The notes below the pieces were generated by a model. That model saw nothing but the letters and a program-made list of their open reading frames with translations, was not told where the DNA came from and did not search any database. Of a stretch of DNA of 64,000 nucleotides, positions 57,351 through 64,000 are shown piece after piece; the stretch's first letter is position 1, and every line of letters begins with the position of its first letter. Origin of the DNA: Thinopyrum elongatum (taxonomy: Eukaryota > Streptophyta > Magnoliopsida > Poales > Poaceae); assembly GCA_011799875.1 (NCBI GenBank), contig CM022303.1:424942483-425006482 (forward strand). Direction: 5' to 3'. The position numbers and the translations under genes were made by a program.

Positions 57351-58259
57351 TCATGCATGAATGCAAATTTTTCCAGAGATGAATGAATGTGATGCTGTTG
57401 AATTAAATAAAATAGAAGCAGGTACTGAGTTAACGGGAAGGGTACCCATTTCGGTGGCAGGTTGATCCTGGACTTGTTTTATATCAATGTTGTAAGCGTG
57501 TCCACGACCATATGTTTTTCGCTTCTGTGTGGAGCCCGAAGATGAGCCAACATCACGATAGCGCTTCTGTGACTCCTTATGCTTCATTTGAGCAGTCTCA
57601 AGCAGAATAGCCTTGTTCACAAGAGTAGTAAAGTCGGTGAATTCTTGAGCAGTGAGTGCAAGCTCGATGTTTGCGTGGAGTCCATTACGGAACTTCTCTT
57701 GTCTACGGGCATCCGTGGCGATGTCTTCTTCAGCATAACGGGACAGATCAAGGAATTCCCGCTGATAAGCTTCGACAGTCTTATTGCCCTGAGTGAGTTT
57801 GCGGAACTGGGTTTTCATCCGGTCCATGATTCCTTGAGGAATATATCGGGCACGGAAAGCAGCCTGGAACTCAGGCCAAGTAACGGCTGTTCCAGCAGGC
57901 AGTGTACATTTGTGGGTGTCCCACCATTGGGCAGCGGGACCCTTTAAGAAAAAGGACGCGAAGGCGACAAAGTTGGCAGGGGAGACATTTGCAGACTCCA
58001 TCTCGAGAGTGATATCGCGAATCCAGTCATCAGCATCCAGTGGTTTCTCAGAGTTGCGGAACTGAGTTGGGTTAAGACGCATAAATTCCGACAGAGTTAT
58101 TGAAGGAGGGTTCTGGTTCTGGTTGTTCAGATGCAGGAACTGAGCCATAATCCCAGTCATGAACTGGCGGTTGAGCTCGAATTGTTGCATCATAGCTGCC
58201 ATATAATCTTGCGGTGGTGGGCGTTCAGGGGCATGACCACGACCACCTGGTCTAACCAT
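57351..58259 (-). pseudogene. Element C gag with protease start
   Basis: From an ATG at 58259 (MVRPGGRGHAPERPPPQDYM) the frame holds the Gypsy capsid core: FRNSEKPLDADDWIRDITLE, FFLKGPAAQWWDTHK, WPEFQAAFRARYIPQ, FRKLTQGNKTVEAYQREFLD. No CCHC knuckle is found, apparently deleted. The frame then reaches a protease-like ILFNSTASHSFIS, where the usual catalytic Asp reads Asn and the Gly reads Thr. An earlier ATG at 58274 adds five residues. It probably still makes a Gag-like protein of about 300 residues, but not an active protease. Confidence 0.82.
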
Positions 58260-58369
58260 CCTGCTAAGTTTCAACAGGGGTAGTTCAGTAAAAGCAGTTG
58301 CGGGTGTTTAGCGACAGGCATGATGTGACACGACAATAATTAAGCAGTGTACTAGATACTTAACAGTAG

Positions 58370-59279
58370 TCAATTAAGACATACAGATCCATACATAGAG
58401 TCGGGTACATGCGAATAGCATAATGGCGCAAATTCAATACCTAGATATGGTAGGCGGCGCGCAGGCACGCGGTAAGGAGGTACACCACGAGATATAGCAA
58501 AGGCTACATCAACATCGGGAAGATCCACTGAAACAGGGTAGCTGCACTTGCGAATGACGAGTGTTCGTCGCGGAAGGATCCTGTGCTCCATGTGCACTCT
58601 GATGCAGAACTCGGTCTCGCGCTGAAAGAAGAGGTCCACGTGGAGGTGTGTGACCTCCAACAGCAGGCCAATCAATACCAGCATACATCTGAGTCCTGCT
58701 CGGGTAAAGGATGTACTCTGGATGTATCCCTACACGAACAACTGGTAGCAACTGCGTCATAGCATCGTAGAGGCGTGCTCGAGTGGCAACCAACTCGACG
58801 GCAAGAGCCCGAACAGTGCGATCCAGAGCCTGAGTGCACTGAATCAGAACGTGCGGGTCGTATTGACGACGCTCGTGTGGGGCACAGATAGCTGTGTGGT
58901 ATCCAGTAGTATCTCCAGTAGGGGCATACGGAATGTATCGGAACTCAGAGGCATCCAAACTATCGCTGAACTCTCCTCGGAGACGTGCGACGGCAGAGTA
59001 GGCGGCATCATGTACTGCCATCTCAATTGTCACACCGATACCGTGGAAAAGGTGCAGCTCAGTGTCTGAGTCATCACGCTGATCATAGATATGAACATCA
59101 GCATGGTACTGCTCCTGGTTGAACTCGCGGTAATCCTCGTAGACCATGTACTCGGGGTACCAGCTGTAGCCCAGCCTGGTCAGGAGGGCGATCAGGACAG
59201 CTGGAAAACCAGGGGCACCATGAGCCCAAGTGTGAAGCACAAGCTGCGTCATAGGGCGTGGTGGAAACAAACGATCCAT
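58370..59279 (-). pseudogene. Element C upstream extra ORF, frameshifted
   Basis: An ATG at 59279 directly follows an acceptor-like TTTGTTTCAG, so a leader intron is possible. The frame (MDRLFPPRPMTQLVLHTWAH; LIALLTRLGYSWYPEYMVYE; CTQALDRTVRALAVELVATR) lies between primer site and gag. Near 58684 it shifts by one base into a frame that reads naturally (FFQRETEFCIRVHMEHRILP) to 58370. Some Tekay-type Gypsy elements carry an additional ORF here. No function is known. Confidence 0.65.
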
Positions 59280-59657
59280 CTGAAACAAAGGAAATTCAGG
59301 ATTGTCAAACGACAATGAGAAGTATAATACAACTCGGAGAGAAAGGTTAAACAAAACAATGGAAAGGAAAATGATTATCAGGCTAATCAGATCAATGGTA
59401 AGGAATTAAGCACAGATATCCAGCTCTCCGGGTAGACGAGATTTACGAGATCCTAAGTGTCGGCGTTAGTAAAATTCATTTAACCCGAGTAGAAGAGAGA
59501 TCAGAGTCCCAGAGTAAAGACGAGGAATCAACGATCCTAATACCACCCAATTTGTGACGTGGGCCCGTAAGCCACACAGCCAAGTTAGTAAAACAGTTTT
59601 CGGTTACTAGACTCAACTTCGGCCAAGGAGTTGGAAAGGGGGTTCCTACAGGCAGTC

Positions 59658-59670
59658 GGCTCTGATACCA
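59658..59670 (-). promoter_or_regulatory. Element C primer-binding site
   Basis: TGGTATCAGAGCC on the minus strand, three bases from the LTR end. Complementary to initiator Met tRNA. Confidence 0.93.
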
Positions 59671-59673
59671 ACT

Positions 59674-62600
59674 TGTGACGCCCCTGGCTCAATCGTGCAC
59701 TAATCATACACGCAAATGCACACGATCAAGCCTAAGGACTCACGGGAAGATATCACAACACAACTCTAAAACATAAATAAAGTCATACAAGCTTTATATT
59801 ACAACCCAGGGGCCTCGAGGGCTCGAATACATAAGCTTGCGTACAAGCGTCAGAGGAAGCATCAGATATCTGAGTACAGATATGAAAGAAAACACAGATA
59901 GGCCCTTAGAAGGCGGGGCAAAAGAAAACACTATGATCGAAAGGCGCAGGCCTCCTGCCTGGGACCCTCCGATCCTACTCCTGGTCGTCAGCCAACTCGT
60001 AGTAGTATCCACCCTCGGGGTAGTAGTAGCGATCGTCGGCGGGGGCAGCTGTCTTAGGGGCTCTGTCATCTGGTTGCATCAAAAGGATATGGGGGAAAAA
60101 TAAAGCAAAGCAACCGTGAGTACTCATCTGAAGTACTCAGCAAGCAAGGATCTACACTACATATGCAATATTATCAAAGGGAAGCTGTATATGTGGACTG
60201 GGCTACAGAAATGCCAGAATAGAGAGAAGGCCTAGTCCTATCGAAGACTAGCATCTTCAGTGGTCTTGCAGCAATAGAAGAGAGTAGATCAGCTCAGTAT
60301 AAAGTAGTAGTAACATTAAGTCTCAACCTCAGCCAGAGATCCTTCTTCGACTCCCTGCGAGAAAGCAATCCCAGAGCCATACTGTCATCAACCTCGTCCT
60401 GAGATCCCTTCTCGACTCCCTGCGAGAAGCAATCCCAGAGCCATATATCCAGGTCTCATCTCAAGTTCTAGTTATATCGATCGGTATACAACTCCGAGTG
60501 TCCTTTACTGTAGGACCGGCTATCGATAGATGTGTTCTTCCCTGCAGGGGTGCACCAACTTACCCACCACGCTCGCTTCACTCTGGCCGGACACACTTTC
60601 CTGGGTCATGCCCGGCCTCGGCCAAACGATACACCGCAACCCTACCTACAGCTCAGCAGAGAGGTCCCCGTCAGTCTATATCCTAAGCTCTCAGGGGTCT
60701 TGGGCCATCGCCCTATGCACTCTGGGTCGGTGTGTGCAGGGTCGGGACGAGCACCACCTCAGTCCTGGATGGCACTGGCCCGGCCCGGCCATGAGGCTGA
60801 ACTGGACGTCTGACAAAGCTTTCGGCTGATGCATACGATGCAGAGTGCCCATAACTCTTCCCACGTGATGGTTAGTGCTATCAGGCCAGAGGCCTGCTCG
60901 GATCAAATATCCAAATCGTTGGCGGACTAGGGGCTTGCGGTAACGATCAGAGACTCATGATCGATGTGACCCCGTCGCCCTGTCTTGAGGACTTGCGGCA
61001 AGGGCGAAGAATGCCCGGCCACGCCTCGTATTCATCACTCGGGCACCATCCAGGCAACCCGTCTTCACATCACACGCGGGTATCCCTCAGGGTCGACCCG
61101 CCTTCCAAGTAACAGTGTAAAGTCCAAGTATTCGTGTGTCCATAACATCAGGGAATCTGAGGTATCACCCTCGTTGGATTCCCACTTGATGTATCCATCA
61201 AGGTAAACTCGGAGGAATCACCCTCGATGGGTTCACACTTGAGGTGTTGCACGACAACGTTGTTATCGGAAATGGTGAAGGAGGAATCACCCTCGATGAC
61301 CACGACCGAATAGCTACTCCACAGAGTTAACATCAGAAGTGCTACACGAGGTATCACCCTCGGCACTCGATAGTAACGTTGCAGTGTCGTTACAACTAAG
61401 GGGGGTGAGTGCGGTGCTGGGGCCTGGTCGTCGAGTCTTCAGATGATCCAGCGGGGCAATCGGGACAAGTGGGGTCATTGATAGGTCTCTACCCAGCCTA
61501 TACTAAGCAGTTTAGGATATGCAGGTAATTATCAACAGCAGGTTACAATAAACAGGCTATGCATCAGAATAGGTAAAGCAGTAGCAACAACAATTCTAAT
61601 GCAAGCATGAGAAAATAGAATAGGCGATATCGGGATGATCAAAGGGGGGGCTTGCCTGGTTGCTCGGCGGCAAGGGCAAGGTCGTCAACGGTGTCGTCGG
61701 GCTCCTGAACTGCGTCGGTCTCGAGGACTGTGTCTGTAGCGGGGTCTACCGAGAGAGAAGAGGGGGAGGAAACAGTAAATATAAAGCAAACAAGAGCATA
61801 ACATGACAACACGCAGAGCTAGGGGTGTCCTATCGTAGTGCTACACGATATAGGTGAAGGGGGAAAACATCCATGAATGTTTTCCCGAAGTTCGGCATTT
61901 TCAGACAGACAAACAGGAGGGAGTTTGTTGCATGTTCGCTATGCTAGGGACGTGTGGCGGACGAACGGACCACGTATTCGGATTCGTCTCGTTGTTCTGA
62001 GCAACTTTCATGTACAAAGTTTTTCCATCGGAGTTACGGATTATTTTCTATGATTTTCTAAAGATTTTAGCATTTTTAGAAATTATTTAAATTATCAGAA
62101 ATAACCAGAAAAGGAAATATGACATCAGCAGGACGTCAAGATGATGTCATCAGTCAACTGCGGCTGACCAGAGTCAAACCTGACCAGTGGGTCCCACTGG
62201 TCAATGACTGGACTAATTAACAGAGTTAAATTAATTAATCTAATCCTAATCAACTAGCGGGACCCACCTGTCAGTGTCTTATACTAATTACAATTAGTTT
62301 AAATTCGAAATAGGGTTAATTAGGCGCTGGGGCCCGCAGGTCAGTGACAGTGGTTGACCAGTCAGCAGGGTTGACTGGTCAACCCAGTCGACCGGGCCCC
62401 ACCGGGCCCATCGTCAGCGACCGATAGGGGGGCCACGTCGGCGCCTTGTCGGACCGGCACCGGAGTGAGCTCCGGTGACGCGGCTCGCGGCGGAGGGGCT
62501 CGGGACCTCGCCGGAAACGCGCCACAGGGGGCCGTTTCGAGCGCGGCCATGCTCGTTCGGAAGCGGGAGGAGTGGCGCGTCCAGCTGTGGCCTCAGTTCG

Positions 62601-63859
62601 GGCTGGGGCGGGCTACAACGACGGCGGTGGCGAGCACGGGCGACGGCGGCGCTCGGGTGGTGTTGGCAACGGCGAAGCAGGGATCGAGGAGGTACGCGCG
62701 TGCGCGCGTTGGGTTCATGGGGAGAAGCTGAGCCGAACCGCGTGCTCGAATGGGCATGAAAGCAACTAGGGCGACGGTGACGAGCTTCGTGGCGGATCAT
62801 GGATCGGCCATTGCTGGCGACAGCGTCAGAGGCAGCAAAACAGGGAGGTGGCAGAGGGGAAACGCTGCGGGGCTCACCTAGTGGCTCAAGAAAGGCCCTT
62901 GGCAGATTTGTAGCGCAGGGGAGCTCGGGGTCGACGGGGATCGCCGGCGACGGAGAAGATGAAGCCGAGGTCGATCCCGTCCTTGCGGTCCTCCTTGAAC
63001 TCGAAGGCGAAGCACAGTCGAAGGAGTCGGGCGAGGCGGAGCAGACGGGCACGTCGAAGCGACGAACGGGAGGCGGTGGCCGCGCTAGCCCACGGCCATG
63101 GCGGCGGCAGCTTTCGGAGAGGTGGGAAACAAGAGGGAGGGGGGCGCACACGGGGAAGGGGGGGGGGAATGGGTAGCAGCTAGGGTTCAAGGAGACGGGC
63201 AAGGGGGCTCTTACCCACTAGGCGGGCGCGGGGCGGCGCGGTGTCGAGCGAGGAGAAGGGGGGGCCGGGGCGCGGTGTGCGGTGAGGGCAACAGGGAGCG
63301 GGGGCGGTGAACAGAGGAGGAAGGAGGGGACAGGCACGGGGAGTGGGCTGGGCCGGCACTGTGGACTTAGGTCCAGTGCCCTAGGCCTTTTTCTTTTCTC
63401 TCTTTTCTTTTCTGTTTTCTTCTGTTTTTCTTTTTAGTTCCTGTTTTGCAAATTGTTTAGCCCCAAATAGACTTTGGCAAAATAGGTGAACTAGCCACAT
63501 ATTTATAGTGTTATTTCTAGCTCTGTTATAAAAAGGTTTGGAGGCAAATGAATTTTATTCGGATTTTAAATAAATGAATATGGATTAATTATCTCTGTTT
63601 TGTTGCTGTTAGAGTCAATTAATTAATTTAGTAAAAGTTGGTTATAATTTTAGAATTGTCTCTGGATTATTTGCTATTTAATGAACATTTTAGATTCTGA
63701 TTTGAACAACTTTTATTTTCCCTTTTAGTTTGAATTTCCAATTGAATTTGAATCAAACTAAAAGGGATATGATCCAAATGATGTTTAAGCATTGTTGATC
63801 ATGATGACATGGCACTATCAAAAGGGGAATTACTGTAGCCAACCACTGGGGGTGTTACA
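59674..63859 (-). repeat. Element C 5' LTR
   Basis: 4186 bp, TGTAACACC...GTCACA on the minus strand. Carries the same GC-rich centre as the 3' LTR. A sense-strand frame of 262 codons (63202-62414) is open here and a 256-codon counterpart is open in the other LTR. Confidence 0.94.
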
Positions 63860-63864
63860 CCTAC
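63860..63864. other. Right target duplication of element C (CCTAC)
   Basis: Second copy of the 5-bp duplication at 52925-52929. Confidence 0.92.
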
Positions 63865-64000
63865 TCACTAATACATTCGTGCAAAATTTCCACTTTCATG
63901 CTAGGAAAGATCCTCCTATGGTAGAATTTCACTTGTACAATGTGACCAAGCGAATGTCACTTTATTATTTTTGCAATGTTTACAAATTACCTTATGAGGG
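63865..64000 (+). pseudogene. Element B extra ORF, continuation after element C
   Basis: The plus strand reads open to the edge with FVQNFHFHARKDPPMVEF-like wording followed by HLYNVTKRMSLYYF and CNVYKLPYEG, the known continuation of the Athila-type ORF begun at 52701. The protein and element B go on beyond the window. Confidence 0.75.

Larger units (their letters stand above)
52930..63859 (-). mobile_element. Gypsy element C, complete boundaries, internally deleted
   Basis: 10,930 bp in minus orientation: 5' LTR 63859-59674, Met-tRNA primer site, extra ORF, gag, pre-RT remnant, polypurine tract, 3' LTR 57095-52930. CCTAC target duplication on both sides. Only 2.58 kb lies between LTRs of about 4.2 kb each. 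Protease is reduced to its first motif, and RT, RNase H and integrase are gone, so it depends on other elements. LTRs look about 97% alike by eye (four differences in one 120-bp sample, mostly C/T), indicating a fairly recent insertion. Confidence 0.95.

Noticed and set aside
1..64000. CRISPR arrays, bacterial operons or phage-type systems
   Set aside because: No short regularly spaced repeats with unique spacers, no operons, and all recognised genes are plant transposon types.

Overview
This is plant nuclear DNA. It is almost certainly from a Triticeae grass (wheat, Aegilops, barley or a relative) because it is gene-poor and made of nested LTR retrotransposons, a CACTA transposon with GGGCC-type subterminal repeats, Mutator-like foldback elements and Stowaway MITEs. 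I see no bacterial, organellar or viral-genome features, no rRNA gene and no CRISPR.

Left part (1-12.4 kb). A spliced, minus-strand transposon gene of the 'putative gypsy type transposon' (PF04195-like) family runs off the left edge. Its introns keep the frame, but it carries one frameshift and one nonsense codon. Next come a degenerate GATGAACAG array, several diverged copies of a long repeat module, a tRNA-derived SINE-like head, and a 2.5 kb stretch that repeats a TTTTGTGCAGTTC motif and holds one isolated PLATZ-type exon.

Middle part (12.4-29.9 kb). Three small unknown gene candidates with internal peptide repeats lie here: 12893-13600, 16136-16363 and 18844-19230. They are interleaved with three copies of another repeat, a Mutator-like element with exact 9-bp target duplications (17289-18714), and dispersed elements. 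A GA/GT-rich tandem-repeat tract is split by a 3.9 kb solo LTR with a perfect 5-bp duplication. An 845-bp nearly perfect hairpin element, also with a 9-bp duplication, follows.

Right part (29.9-64 kb). A minus-strand Copia-like element has a complete LTR, a Met-tRNA primer site and gag, no pol, and a large extra ORF. Beside it is a CACTA element with a three-exon TnpA-like gene, an internal tandem duplication carrying a Stowaway MITE in one copy, and an intact right end at 43406. From there the DNA is a nest. Athila-type Gypsy element A (43407-47690) is interrupted by Athila-like element B (47691 onward), which encodes gag-protease plus an extra ORF. B's extra ORF is in turn split by Gypsy element C (52930-63859), a 10.9 kb element with 4.2 kb LTRs and an exact CCTAC target duplication. 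After C, element B resumes to the right edge. C and the solo LTR at 23035 belong to the same family.

Most retroelement genes here are broken. The most unusual features are the five-repeat small gene at 12893, the arrays of palindromic TCGGT-N3-ACCGA sites in the Copia-like element, and the finding that in both B and the Copia-like element the extra ORF sits behind a second LTR-like promoter segment.
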